64,000 nt of DNA from Mytilus californianus (lineage: Eukaryota; Mollusca; Bivalvia; Mytilida; Mytilidae). Below are positions 12,801 through 21,962 of this stretch, one piece after another. How positions within the stretch are numbered: position 1 is the stretch's first letter; every line of letters starts with the position of its first letter. Location of the stretch: NCBI RefSeq assembly GCF_021869535.1, contig NW_026262690.1, positions 15,587,001-15,651,000 of the forward strand. The letters are read 5' to 3'. The notes beneath the pieces are model-generated. The model did no database searches. It worked only from the letters and a program-made list of their open reading frames with translations, and was not told the origin of the DNA. The position numbers and the translations under genes are program-made.

Positions 12801-14675
12801 TCAACTTTTCTTTGAATAAATAACTCAAGTCTGGTATAGTGATAACAATTGAATTTAATAATAAAATTCATGATTTTAAATAAATAAATAATTTATCTGA
12901 ACAGAAGTTTGTACACAATTACAACAGTTCAATGAAAAACAATTGCATTGTAATACAGTCCAGAGAGAATGTATGGCTTCACTTGGGTAAAAATCGGAAG
13001 TTTAGCCAGGAAAACAAAAGAAAGGATAACGCCCATTACATTCTGTGAGTAAGATGGTTTCAAAAAATCGGAAGTGCAAAAAAAACAAAAAGAAATCGAG
13101 ATTGTTCATTCGCTGAGTATATTTCCTAAATAGGCTGTATGGCTTCAAATCTAAATTACGTTATTTAGTTTTAATTCCTTTTTTAAACATTTTTTTTTAA
13201 TTCTGCATTCCTATAAATTATACGCTTTACCACTTTTGTAAATCTATTAATATCTTTATCTGCCATTTCCTACCGAAAAGTTAACAGTAAAATCGATCTT
13301 TCAAATAAGATCATCAATTAACCCATGTTGATCCCCATTTTCCATGCGCAAACTCAGTAAACATAAATCTATATTTAACAAACGTTGACCAAATCAGCTG
13401 ATCGATTATAAATGGATTATATGTTTTATTTGGATAAAAATGGACAGATTCTCGAGTCAACAGTGTTATTTAACTTCTTTAATGAATAAAATAATATCTT
13501 TTTGGGAAAATCTAGGTCAGAATGGTTAAAACGTTAAATTTGATGCACAGCAAATCGCCATATTGTTTTTATTGCTTAACAGGTGTTTACAGGTGAGATT
13601 TGTGTACATGGCCTTTATGGCTTTAATCAAGACAATAACGACACCCAAGCCGAATTCAAACTTCCTGGACATTGATTACTATCCTCAAGTGGTGATAATT
13701 ACTATGTAAACAAACCTAGTGGCTTGAACCCAGACTTACCCCACGGTGTGACTCGACAGAGTCCTGTACATTGTTTTCACTTACATTATAGAATAAACAA
13801 CAGACTAATGATAAATATTATTAAATCACTAACACAAATCAATAAAATTTTTATTTTGTCTCAAACAAATCTATTTTTCTTGATGACCTGAAAACAAAAA
13901 TAAGTTCAAAATGGCGACCGATAAAACCCTGATCTCAATGAAATGACCGAAATTATTTCTGTAAAAAAAAAAAAAAAGACCTAAATCCCAATAAATCATT
14001 TCGGTCTTTTCAGTTTCCAAATCGGTCATGTCTGGCATATATGACCGTTTCCGGACCCTTGAACTAATGTCAGTTCAGAGAATCCATATCAAAAATACAA
14101 AGTAATCATGGTAATTGTTTCATGTCAGTCATTTGTAAATTGTTTTTGATTCTCCAATTACCTTGATTGCCTTTAACTGCAAATTCTTAAGAGAATAAAA
14201 TCAGTATTTTTTGGGAATCCCTGGTGTTTGGGTATAGTACCCATTTATAAGGATCTTCCCCAACCTAAAATATAGGTAGAACCAAATGTACTACATGTAT
14301 CTTTTTTAAAATAAGGAAATGTACAAAAATCTTAATTTTATACCATTCCAAAATTGAACTAACCTGTAATAAACCCAATAGTGATTGAATCACTGATTAT
14401 CGTTTGGACTTTCATTCCGATTCAACAACACTATAATTGACATGAAGATAGATCTAATCGAAAACTCGATTGATGTTAGAACTGCCACTGGTGAACAGGA
14501 AATTTGTACAAATAAATGTGTCACAACAGTCTGATGCAGATTATTTTAAAGTCAAAATGGTTTTGAGGGGACATATTGGCTAAAAAAATCTTTCTCTCAC
14601 AAATTGTTACTTACAAATGCATAAAAAGTGCAAAATATTGGTTTTCGATCGAAAAATCAACTCTTTGACAGCCAT
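640..14675 (-). CDS. ATP6AP2: ATP6AP2 (prorenin receptor / V-ATPase accessory protein 2), 5' part, 5 exons, 3' end outside window
   Basis: Join on the minus strand: 14675-14615, 7933-7791, 5202-5068, 4050-3952, 828-640 (61+143+135+99+189 = 627 nt, 209 codons). Phases match at every junction (1/2, then 0/0 throughout). From memory of the vertebrate family, the product follows the ATP6AP2 ectodomain in order: an N-terminal block ending LGVPTE, then a W-S-G...G-S-L-F-N-R-P-K-A block (vertebrates have SWPGLAVGNLFHRPRA), then a block with DTFFDTNP, then a helical block with FRKLP...RLLDSDSVLN and GELQMVQDV. The family protein is a type I membrane protein that assists V-ATPase assembly and signalling and binds renin in vertebrates. 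Vertebrate members are about 350 aa, so roughly 140 residues, including the transmembrane segment and short tail, should lie beyond position 1. Assignment of exons 2-5 is firm. Exon 1 is a good but less certain call. Confidence 0.88.
829..1228. other. ATP6AP2 intron 4, unique part
   Basis: Non-coding AT-rich sequence between exon 5 and the 42-bp minisatellite. I see nothing else in it. Confidence 0.5.
1229..2026. repeat. 42-bp minisatellite, about 19 units, in ATP6AP2 intron 4
   Basis: ATGGTGGCC-type unit starts fall every 42 bp from 1229 to 1985, with the consensus core AGCATAAGTGGATTTGGCTT. Because 42 is a multiple of 3, open frames appear on both strands. They encode 14-residue repeats (MVASISGFGFSHFP forward, STYAGHHRKVGKAK reverse). 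These are consequences of periodicity, not evidence of a gene. I cannot relate this unit to any exon junction here. Confidence 0.92.
2034..2366 (-). repeat. 33-bp splice-donor minisatellite, distal block (~10 units)
   Basis: Same 33-bp unit as 3511-3972. ACTTAC (GTAAGT on the minus strand) or variants occur at 2041, 2074, 2107, 2140 (CCTTAC), 2173, 2206, 2239 (broken), 2272 and 2305 (CCTTAC). The block appears to be the far end of one array that was split by the insertion at 2366-3510. Confidence 0.9.
2366..3510. mobile_element. Dispersed element inserted in the 33-bp array, itself split by a MITE
   Basis: The 33-bp array is interrupted here. The insert begins around TAGATATCATTGAGATGG and ends ACTATAGGGCGTCCGCC...GCGGGGCCCT, which I recognise as a type of repeat dispersed in mollusc genomes. 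It carries an internal tandem duplication with a 169-bp offset (ACATGGGGTTGTCAACT at 3125 and 3294). No coding capacity is seen. The class is not determined. Confidence 0.65.
2400..3064. mobile_element. hAT-like MITE (~665 bp) with long inverted termini, nested in the 2366-3510 element
   Basis: The left end, CAGGGCTACTACTTGTACAA, and the reverse complement of the right end, CAGGGGTTCTACTTGTACAA, match over roughly 70 bp as imperfect terminal inverted repeats. The flanks TCTGTCAG (2391-2398) and ACTGTCTG (3065-3072) agree at 6 of 8 positions. Removing the insert restores a continuous host repeat (CCATCTCTGTCTGTGGGCCC). A CAGGG terminus and 8-bp duplication suggest the hAT superfamily. No transposase is present. 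Confidence 0.6.
3511..3972 (-). repeat. 33-bp in-frame splice-donor minisatellite, proximal block (14 donors)
   Basis: ACTTAC (GTAAGT on the minus strand) recurs exactly every 33 bp from 3517 to 3946, 14 times. The copy at 3946-3951 is the exon-4 donor. Each unit reads GTGTGGACAATAAT, then GTAAGT, then TTTATTGATACAG on the minus strand, so it holds an exon end, a donor, and an acceptor-like TTGATACAG. The frame stays open from exon 4 through the block, encoding repeats of VSFIDTGVDNN or VSFIDSGVDNN. The translations on both strands are periodicity artefacts unless an alternative donor is used. Confidence 0.93.
3952..4050 (-). CDS. ATP6AP2: ATP6AP2 exon 4, flanked on both sides by arrays built from its own splice sites
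   Basis: 33 codons, DIPSVDVGQMMNVIQDTFFD through TNPLMIDTGVDNN, phase 0/0. The acceptor is CTCTTTCAG at 4051 and the donor GTAAGT at 3951-3946. Alignment to the vertebrate protein predicts about 10 residues between the NP and the exon-5 start. That fits use of the first GTAAGT, nearest the exon body. The donor and last 20 or so bases are the first unit of a 33-bp in-frame array (3511-3972). The acceptor and first 29 bases are the first unit of a 69-bp array (4013-4840). Alternative use of any downstream donor would add multiples of 11 residues in frame. Confidence 0.8.
4013..4840 (-). repeat. 69-bp splice-acceptor array upstream of ATP6AP2 exon 4 (12 copies)
   Basis: CCTGAAAGAG or CATGAAAGAG (CTTTCAG/GA on the minus strand) recurs at an exact 69-bp period, with CTGAAAG at 4051, 4120, 4189 and so on to 4810. 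Each unit holds a polypyrimidine stretch, the AG acceptor and the first ~29 bases of exon 4 (ACTGAGAGAATGTC reversed). Reading from an upstream decoy acceptor in the exon frame meets TGA after 13 codons, so decoy use would be disruptive. Variant patterns repeat after five units, giving a 345-bp higher-order repeat. Confidence 0.93.
5068..5202 (-). CDS. ATP6AP2: ATP6AP2 exon 3
   Basis: 45 codons in phase 0/0, from DVKWSGVTQGSLFNRPKANV to KYPVKS. The acceptor is ATTGTAG at 5205-5203 and the donor GTAAGT at 5067. This is the most recognisable block: the W-x-G-x(3)-G-x-L-F-x-R-P-x-A pattern is diagnostic of the family, as far as I recall it. Unlike its neighbours, this exon shows no junction-derived tandem array. 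Confidence 0.9.
5276..5353. repeat. 39-bp direct duplication in ATP6AP2 intron 2
   Basis: Two adjacent copies start at 5276 and 5315 (AAATGTATGATAAAC...), differing at about one position. A short repeat with no visible link to exon 3. Confidence 0.85.
5354..6295. other. ATP6AP2 intron 2, mostly unique; decayed copy of the exon-2 donor region near its end
   Basis: No exon is seen. From about 6225 a stretch resembles the 86-bp exon-2-end unit (TTTATACCTCTATTGGAACA and AAACATCACTTGTCTGTG), suggesting an older, degenerate repeat copy beyond the main array. Confidence 0.45.
6296..6775. repeat. 23-bp minisatellite (~21 units), ATP6AP2 intron 2
   Basis: The unit is ATAACATCACTTGTCTGTGTTAT with small variants (AAAATC, TAACACC). 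It shares ACATCACTTGTCTGT with the adjoining 86-bp unit. It looks like a secondary expansion of a 15-bp piece of the exon-2 3' end. Confidence 0.9.
6880..7845 (-). repeat. 86-bp tandem array of the ATP6AP2 exon-2 3' end and donor (11 copies)
   Basis: The donor G falls at 6917, 7003, 7089, 7181, 7268, 7354, 7440, 7526, 7612, 7698 and 7790. The period is 86 bp, with 92-bp units where TACATG is inserted. The copy at 7790 is the functional donor. Each unit holds about 55 bp of exon 2 (encoding TSDVSKVITHTLGVPTE), the GTAAAC/GTAAAT donor and about 30 bp of intron. The copy at 7526 has lost the flanking CCTC (CATC). Confidence 0.93.
7791..7933 (-). CDS. ATP6AP2: ATP6AP2 exon 2
   Basis: The acceptor is a T-rich tract ending TTTTTAG at 7934. 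Two bases complete the exon-1 codon, followed by 47 codons ending ...VITHTLGVPTE. The donor is GTAAAT at 7790. The ELIVTHAPKYVTF start and the position of VPTE before the next block match the N terminus of mature ATP6AP2. The last 55 or so bases and the donor are tandemly copied ten more times in the downstream intron (6880-7790). Read-through of the donor hits a stop after 18 codons. Confidence 0.85.
8106..8386. repeat. ~174-bp tandem repeat, left block
   Basis: AAGTCCAACTA..CTGTCAT and CCTGTGGCCA recur about 174 bp apart. The same unit resumes at 9846, so the array is split by an insertion. Confidence 0.8.
8387..9845. mobile_element. ~1.46-kb insertion splitting the ~174-bp tandem repeat, possible hAT relic
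   Basis: The sequence between the two array blocks begins CAGGGGTTTCATTA. The right edge, AATGAATGCACAGG, is ambiguous. An ACACAGG/GCACAGG direct repeat may be an imperfect target duplication. On the minus strand at about 9486-9414 a short frame reads MSNKRKAACITDYFMNKR, which recalls the basic N terminus of hAT-type proteins. No transposase domain is seen, so the class is tentative. Confidence 0.45.
8715..8755. repeat. 41-bp near-perfect palindrome (20-bp arms, 1-nt spacer)
   Basis: Every base from 8715 to 8734 pairs with 8755 to 8736 around a single T at 8735. The outer arm reads ACCATGGAAGTATTATATTG. The first 17 bases of the arm recur once at about 16798, so the arm belongs to a dispersed sequence, perhaps a transposon end. 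Confidence 0.9.
9846..10103. repeat. ~174-bp tandem repeat, right block
   Basis: Continuation of the unit at 8106-8386 (ACTGTAGGAGGAGATAGC, CCTGTGGCCATGCACACC). Confidence 0.8.
10110..10350 (+). repeat. Dispersed mytilid-type repeat family A (10130 copy)
   Basis: Contains GGAGCAGGATCTGCTTACCC, GGTTCGTGTTGCTTAG and GCCATGGCGTTGTCAG. Other copies lie at 20440-20570 (+), 29695-30025 (-), 42735-42870 (-), 45235-45545 (-), 50390-50495 (-), 50785-50965 (-), 55955-56100 (-), 56990-57260 (-) and 58885-59000 (+). A 106-codon open frame across this copy is not considered a gene. The element class is unknown to me. Confidence 0.8.
10351..12304. other. ATP6AP2 intron 1, no gene found
   Basis: AT-rich non-coding sequence. 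Phrases such as ACTTGTCCATGG and ACTTGTCCG recur and suggest degraded repeats. I see no exon with family resemblance. Confidence 0.5.
12305..14061. mobile_element. Non-autonomous hAT-like element, 1757 bp, with 8-bp target site duplication
   Basis: The left terminus is CAAGGATCCGGAAA and the reverse-complemented right terminus is CAAGGGTCCGGAAA: 14-bp inverted repeats with one mismatch. The subterminal regions share CATTTCGGTC motifs. Both sides are flanked by AACTAATG (12297-12304 and 14062-14069), an exact 8-bp target duplication. Terminus and duplication length fit the hAT superfamily. No long open frame is present, so it is a deletion derivative or MITE. It lies in ATP6AP2 intron 1. Confidence 0.85.
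14615..14675 (-). CDS. ATP6AP2: ATP6AP2 exon 1 (start codon and signal peptide)
   Basis: ATG at 14675-14673 lies in a strong Kozak setting (AAC before, G after). It opens 20 codons plus one base and ends at a GTAAGT donor (14614-14609). Exon 2 needs exactly one leading base, and joining gives a signal peptide with a basic n-region (MAVKELIFRSKTN), a hydrophobic stretch ILHFLCIYCLI, and a likely cleavage near VTC/QEL. An upstream overlapping ATG in another frame lies 14 bases before. The call rests on phase fit, donor quality and signal-peptide character. There is no homology support, because signal peptides are not conserved. Confidence 0.6.
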
Positions 14676-16949
14676 GTTGAATTTTCATGTGATAACACTC
14701 GTGCGGATGTCTTTTGAATTACCAGCTATTACTATACTAAAATCAAAAAGATTCCGAACATAAAACATAGCCGCGGATCGGATAAGTACACATACGAAAA
14801 AATAATAGACTGTTCAAAATATAAGGAGCTATTTGATAACTGTGAAAAATTCATGGAAAATATTGAAAGCAAAACCAGAAATATGTTATTCCAGATGCAT
14901 ATAGAAAGATTGAAAATTATGGACAACAAATAGCAAGACACATATTGCATATATATATACGTATATAAATATACATATATCTTTAAGTGGAGGAAATGAC
15001 AATCAAATGAAAATAATGATTATCATAAGTGACATATATATACCAACACAGAGTCTGTCATTTAATAATTGTAAGAAATTTAAATAATTAATAAGCATTC
15101 CTATTTTTTAACTCACTAATACATTTATGATAGGGTCCATATCATGTATATATCCTTTTAAATTTACTGATGGCGACAAAACAAGCTTCTATTACTTTAT
15201 TATGATTTTTATATACATTGATCATGAAGTACATATAACATTCCACTGAGAAACCCTGCCTTTTTAGATTTTACTAAATTCTTACATCTTAACTTATTAT
15301 TTTAGTATATAGATCTTATTAAATATAACCTCCTTTTAATGTATCTTTTATGCATATTAAAAAGCAAATTCAAATGAAACATATTTTTAATTATAAATAA
15401 AACTGAGATACATACATACATGTAAGTGAATCTACTTGTATGGTAGACTAATTTATAACAAAAAGGTCCATGTAAATATGCCTTGCATGACACTTTTATT
15501 GTTTATTTATATGTGCTGTACATATGTTGGAAAAAGAACATTTTTGTTTTATCCTTTTAAATTTTAAAGTTAAGGCAAAACTCCATACATATTTGGAGGT
15601 GCTCCTAATTAAAGGAGGCTGATACTAAGAAGAAGAAGAAAAACTCGTCTCAGCTCACAAACACGTTCGCCCCTGTACCTGGTCGCCCTACTCATGTTCT
15701 AACTGTTCGGCCCGAGTCCGTTAGTCCTTATTCCTATTTTATTCCCTTATAGGTAGATATATTCATTTATTTATTTATTTATTAAATATCAGTAGTATTA
15801 TACAAACTGAAAAAAATAAATGAAAACAATAAACTAAGATGTGATTATTACTATAATCAATGACATATAATATATACGGTTGAGCTTTTGATTTTGCCAT
15901 TTGATAAAGGACTTTCCGTTTTGAATTTTCCTTGGGGTTCGATATTTTTGTTATTTTACTTTATACGTCCTTGCTATAACACAGCTGTGTTATAAGATAA
16001 GATAGAAGTCAGGTAGGAATCAGCTAAACTATAGCGTGCTATATTTGTACACCATAATACAAACACTAACTCACATTGTAGTTCAATTGTATAATACATT
16101 AATGATTAGTATATGTACATGTAGTCAATTGTATAATACATTAATGATTAATATATGTACATGTAGTAAAGAATAAACTGGATGTCCTCAAATAAAACCT
16201 TTACTATGTTTACTCTAGTTATTGCCCCGTACTGAAAGACAAGATGTCCGAGTTTGTACTAAATTTTGTAAAACATGACCGAAATCGTCAGCCGACTCTT
16301 TAAAGGAGTTTTGCCCCTCAATGACATTTTTCTATAATTTATGTTTTGTACAAAAGCAATATATTAGATAGAGTAAACTGTAAGCAGCAGCAATGTTCAG
16401 GAACATAAAATCTACAAATAAGTCAATTGGCAATCGGCTCATATTGCCATTTAGTCATTTTTCGCATACTTTTGTCATTTTGTCCTCATATTTTGTCATA
16501 TCTTTTTATAACTGTTATAGCAAAGCGGAAATGTAATAAGCAAGAACAAGCAAAATGAAGATCTTCAAATTAGTCGAAATGATAAAAATCGACACATTTT
16601 GGAAATTTTTGTTATTTTCTTGAATAGTATAATAAGTGTGATGAAACAGTAGGCAGACATAGATAAGTCAAATATATTAACATAACATACATGTAATTGG
16701 AAATCGACTCCTTATATCAGTAACTGTCGTGAATGATGATGTTCTCACTTTCTGCAAACCATATCAACTAGATAAGATTAACAATAAGTTGCTATAACCA
16801 TGGAAGTATTATATGATAACCGAAATTATCAATACACTTTTTATAGATGTTGCTGCCCTCAATAATCCTTTGCACCAATTTATGCGATTCGTTTGTCGTC
16901 CTTGAGAACTATATATAATACTATAATAATAATTACAATCAAGTTGGTG
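14676..16949. other. Intergenic spacer upstream of ATP6AP2
   Basis: Region between the proposed ATP6AP2 start and a LINE relic. The promoter and 5' UTR of ATP6AP2 should be here, but I cannot place a TATA box or initiator with confidence. It holds a simple ATTTATTT tract (~15765), a fragment of repeat family B (15885-15965) and the 42-bp duplication at 16083-16166. Confidence 0.5.
16083..16166. repeat. 42-bp direct duplication
   Basis: TCAATTGTATAATACATTAA begins at 16083 and again at 16125. The copies differ at one position (GATTAG/GATTAA). Confidence 0.9.
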
Positions 16950-17940
16950 TTATTCAACAATCCTATACATGCAATGTGTTCCCTTCAAGTTAAAACGTAC
17001 TTTCGGAGAAAACATCCCGAAAATTGATAGTTGTTTACATATCTTTGACCTCACATTAAAGCCGATTTTAACATATGGCTCAGAAATTTGGAGAACTTGT
17101 ACTTTTAATTTTTCGAAATGTCAAACAGACAGCCTCTTTGAAATTGAGAAAAAAATTAGTAAGTTTGATTGCGAGAACTTTTAAAAGTTTAAAGTTCTAC
17201 AAATACATTCTCAGGGTAAATAAAAAGTCATGTAATTTAGCTGTTATGGGAGAGCTAGGTCGTACTCCATTGCATATTGACATTATTTGTTCTGTTCTTA
17301 AATTTTTACAAGCCTTGGTCACAAGTTTGGACACTCACAAATGTAATAAGTCATCTTGGCATTCTAATATTGTATATATTTTAAGATGAATTGGTGTTGA
17401 TATGAAAAGTTTTGACATTGGAAAGGTTTAAAATATTTTGATTAGTAGATATAGGATTTACTGGAAAAATACTATAGACGATAATGCAAATGTTAAAAAA
17501 GGAAAAATGCGTACTTATTTTAAAGTTAAAAACATCTTCAAAAGGGAAGCATTTTTATGTCAAGTTAATAAATTCCAGTATCGAAAAAAGCTTAACTCAA
17601 TTTAGAATCAGTGCTCATCAGTTAGCTATCGAGAAAGGTCGATATAAAAAATCGATAAAGATAAAAGATTTTGTGGGCAGTGTAAAAATATGCAAGTTGA
17701 AGACGAGTTTCATTTTTAATGGAATGCACTGCATACGAAAAGGGAAGTAATTTTATTCTTAATGAAACATGCATTCCATGTAAAAACTTCCCTTATATTT
17801 CAAAATACGAACAGTTTATTTGGTTGATGTCCTGTGAGTCTGAAAATGTTAATATGTCAGTGTCAAGATTTATTAGTACTTGTTTTGAAATAAGAGAAAA
17901 TTTACATTCCAGAAACTAAACATGCTAAATAAACATGTAG
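16950..17940 (+). pseudogene. LINE-type retrotransposon 3' ORF2 fragment, frameshifted
   Basis: Frames in sequence read FKLKRTFGENIPKIDSCLHI then LKPILTYGSEIW, MGELGRTPLHIDII, QFRISAHQLAIEKGRY and MECTAYEKG. This order (last RT thumb motif with LTYGSEIW, then GELGRTPL, then the cysteine-containing EDEFHFLxEC..Y tail) is characteristic of the C-terminal part of LINE ORF2 proteins. At least three frameshifts or stops break it, and no complete domain survives. It is a dead 5'-truncated copy whose clade I cannot assign. Confidence 0.75.
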
Positions 17941-19730
17941 TAGTGATTCAGTTTATTTTTTATGTATTAGAGAGAGTTAATATTCTATTTTATTTATTTT
18001 CAAACACCATCTTGTATGGAGCGTAGTTATTCCATCATTTATTTTTAATGTAATATATCTTAAAAATTACTGTATAATTAATACTATATATATATGTATA
18101 TGCTCGGAAGCGGGCCCTTTAATTGGATTTAATGAATATTCTTCTTAAAAAAAATCATTCTTAAAGGGATCCCTAATTTTAAAAAATTACATATTTGATA
18201 TTAAAATTTTTTTGTCGGAATTATGTCCTCAGAAACCAGAAAATATATGGTTGCCAGGCAATTTTCCACTATAATTGAATGGTTTCTAAGGACTTATGTG
18301 ATGACATGGATCTCTGACCTTGAACAAGGGTCTATGTAATAGTTCATATAGTCCGAAAACAAAATATGTATGGTTGTTAAGCCATTTTAACATGACCTTG
18401 ACTCCTTACCGTGTACCTCTCGACCAAATAGTGGTTTTGATCGTCCTGAACACTTTCCCCGTGTATTGTATGATTCTTTCTATTAACTTTTCTTACAAAA
18501 GCCAATAAATATGCCAACGGTCAAAGGTCAATGTCATCAATGACCTTTGATCTTTGGTTAAATTGAAGGTAATTTTATGCTCAATATTTTTCATATCATA
18601 TTCATTCAATATATATATCATTTGTTTGTGTTATCTTAATAACATACTCAAATTTCTGTAGAAAAAAGAAAAAAAATACACATTTTAGGTCCCATAGCAA
18701 CCATCCTGTCACCTTGAAACCCAAACATTCTGTTGTAATTTATTGATAAGAAACATTGAAACTTCTATTTATAGCCTCAATTTAAATGGAGACGGATGCA
18801 TGATATATGTTTATTTGGTACATGCATAATGTGTAAAATTTGCCTTAGCAAATTCAATAAAAAGTTGCCCCTGCACATTCGGTTGTGACAATGTTAAGGC
18901 AAAACATTTTTTATTGCTGTTTTGTTTGTTAAGTTTTATATTTCTGAAAACAGATAACAGATATCATTTAACAAAATCTGGTCATCCTTCGGTATCACTG
19001 CAAAGTAGTTCACTGCTCATACCTCGAAATATTGACACCATTGACTTGGCTGTCGTGGTAACCCAATTATATAGTTATGCTTAGTTTCAGGAAAATCGGT
19101 GATCATGCGTGCCAGCCCCCAAAATAAAATGTTTGGTGATTATAGAGAATTGCTCTCAAACCCTACGATTGTTAAAGGACTAAATAAAACAAAATGTATA
19201 TGCACATGGTTCAAATTTCATGAATATCAATTCGTCTCAAAATTTGAACAATACATTGAAAAAGAAAATGAAGTTCAGGTAAGTGACAATCGTACAGTTT
19301 ACTATGCTCCCACACGAGGATCTAACAACAACCCATTGCATACGTAGTGTATTGAGCGGCAAACTAAAATGTTATTTAAATAAGACTTAGATTTAGGGTT
19401 GTGTAATTTAAAAAAAATAATCAAAGTAGACCAATCGTTGTTGTTGATTGGAGTTTCCTCCTTTCTTTTTTTGATAAACAATATTTTTTACGTCACTTTT
19501 TAAATACGTTTTCAGGTAATGAGAAATGCCAAATTAGTGTGAATGCTTCAACTACAGTTATTCAAGAAAAAAAAATCAAGATGATTCTTGTCACGGGAGA
19601 AATGAAAATCGACTCCAAAAAAAAGAAAGAAGAAATTTCGAATTACCAAGCCGATATATAGCTGTTTGTGTGGTGCGATTGATATCAGAAAAATGCGATG
19701 CAGTATGTTAAGATATTGAACATATTACAA
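17941..19730. other. Intergenic, no gene recognised
   Basis: AT-rich. The part around 18180-19130 reads like a degraded dispersed repeat (GACCTTGAACAAGG, CAAAGGTCAATGTCATCAAT). Short open frames, for example 19099-19347, have no recognisable content. Confidence 0.45.
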
Positions 19731-19734
19731 ATCA

Positions 19735-19800
19735 ATATAAAAAGAAGATGTGGTATGATTGCCAATGAGACAACTCTCCACAATAGACCAAGTGACACAG
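19735..19800 (+). repeat. Dispersed mytilid-type repeat family C, fragment
   Basis: AGAAGATGTGGTATGATTGC plus CAATGAGACAACTCTCCAC mark the head of a common dispersed family. Longer copies are at 24255-24670 (-), 32460-32665 (-), 47370-47885 (-), 52195-52760 (+) and 60990-61112 (-). A short head fragment is at 37785-37815. The longest copies contain TATAAAAGGCCCCGAC and a GGGGTTAAA segment. It may be SINE-like, but no RNA polymerase III boxes were confirmed. Confidence 0.7.
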
Positions 19801-20439
19801 AAATTTATTGATTGAATTATATGATTCCGACAATTTTTATGGGCATTGTATAAAGAAACTTTAGATACCTGTGACAGGAAGGTACAGGTGTTCGATATCA
19901 AGTTTAAGTTAAATAATTGACTGAAAAACAAGTTGGAACTATACTAACTATATGTATATCTTTATTCTTATACAAAGAATGTATTACACCGGTACTGATG
20001 TTATGATATACGAAACGTATTTGTCAAAATAAAAACAATTCCTAATGACAGGATATTTTCCTACACAATTTCATGTCTTCATTTTCAAGACGCTATACAC
20101 ATTTAACTCTAGGCCTAGAGGAACAACGTTTCAAATGGTGTTTGAGTAATCTCGTAAACTAAGATTGTTTGCGTATGTGTAAATATAGTCTGGCCAAGAG
20201 AAATAAAGCACCATTCTTCTGATTTTTTTTTCTTAACGTTCGTCGTTGCCTTTTTAAACGAAGGAAAATAAATATTTTTTTAATAACTTAATGTCAATTC
20301 TCTAACTCATAAACAGGTTTAGTATTTTCAAGTCAAATTAAACATTTTATTATAAAGTTAAGACAACGTATAATTTAGCGTTCTACACGCCAACACGCCA
20401 AAAATAAATAAATTGTGTCATGAGTACACGTTACATGGC

Positions 20440-20600
20440 AGGTGCCACAAGTGGAGGAGGAGAAATGCCTAACCTTCTGGAGTACCTGAGCTGATCCCAG
20501 AATTTAGTAACGTTCGTGTTGCCCAACTTTTAGTTTTCTGTGTAGTGTTTTGTCTTTTATTTTAGCTTTTCTGTCAACTTCGACTTAATTAGTTTTTATT
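20440..20600 (+). repeat. Dispersed repeat family A, diverged copy
   Basis: GTGGAGGAGGAGAAATGCC and GTTCGTGTTGCCCAACTTTT match family A with substitutions. Confidence 0.6.
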
Positions 20601-21071
20601 GTCACTTATCTTTTCCCTCTTTTTCATTGGTTTTAACATCAATCAGTCACGTTATTCTACTTTCTCCAACAATTTTTTAGAATACCTTTGTCTGTTAATT
20701 ACTAGAAAAAATACAGTATTTGTTAGATTTATTTGTCAGATATACTTCATATTTTGTCGATATTACCCCAAATATGTGTTCTTCAATGCTCAGATACATA
20801 TATGCAACCTATCAACATCTAGCAAAGAACTCTATTCTGATCGGCAATAGGGGCCTTCTTGAACTTGTAATGAAGTAAAAAGGGTTTGTTCCGTGTTGAA
20901 GGACATGAATCCGAAATACAGCCCTTTCCTTTCCTTTGTTATCTGCCGGTTGTGATCTTGTGTTATGAATTGATATATACTTTATCTTTTTTCATTTGCA
21001 TGTAGCTATCTTGTGTAATGAATTGATAAAAACTATATATCCTTTATCCATGTGCAAGTAGTGATTTTGTG

Positions 21072-21213
21072 TTCATCAATATCGTTACAATATCGACATG
21101 AACAGACTTCACTTGTAAAATATGGAAATTATAAATTGCAACCTTCATCAATATCGTCACAATATCGAGATGAACAGACTTCGCTTGTAAAGTACGGAAA
21201 TTATAATTATCGG
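21072..21213. repeat. 71-bp direct duplication
   Basis: TTCATCAATATCG begins at 21072 and 21143. Each copy continues through GAACAGACTTC and CTTGTAAA.TA.GGAAATTATAA, with few differences. Confidence 0.85.
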
Positions 21214-21962
21214 TTAGTCTATGAAAAAGTATATACAATGAAATTTGTTTTGCCGCAATTCTTTTTTTTTACCCTATATAGCTATAAGGACCCAGTTCAG
21301 GTACAGTTGAGGCGTTGAAAAGTTTGTTCGTTTATGTGAAATAACGTCATTGCAAATTGGTAAAATCCAATGGAGTTTCATGTGCCTGGAAATAATACGA
21401 AAAGCAAACCTTTAAAGCACACTCTAGACACCTCAGTTTACACCACACTCTGTACAGCCCAGATCACACACGAATCTCATCTCTAAAATCCTTCAAAATA
21501 TATTATAAAATTTAATGTACTTTTCACAATCAATTTTCAATTTTCTAATGGCAGAGATTGAAAAAAAGTTTGGTGAAAAATATAAATGAAATTCTATTCA
21601 GATTTCATGACTCAAATCGTTCCAAAGAATGGAAATAAAAAACTCTGACTAGTATTTCGTTTCTAAGTGTTTTCAGTCTGAACTTTGACAAAGGAAAAGT
21701 ATTCGTCGTACTTGTACACGGATGGACCTGTAGTTAAAATCTGAAGAAAGTCGTTTAAATTCTTAAAATATAATAAAAGACTTTATAACGTATTGATATA
21801 TTTCCTGTTTCAAACACTCACGTTATCGCTTTTCTATCAACCTAGAGTTCATTCCCCTTTTTATAAATATTAAAAACGTAAGGCAGATAAAATGAAACTA
21901 GACATGTGACAGTATTTCTTCTGTCAATCAATAACCGATAATTAAATCTTCAGTGTAAAATT
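21214..21962 (+). other. Upstream region of jbug-like gene
   Basis: No TATA box or initiator can be assigned. Ten bases before the start codon sits an acceptor-like AATCTTCAG (21945-21953), so the coding exon may be preceded by a spliced 5' UTR exon further upstream. That is inference only. Confidence 0.4.
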
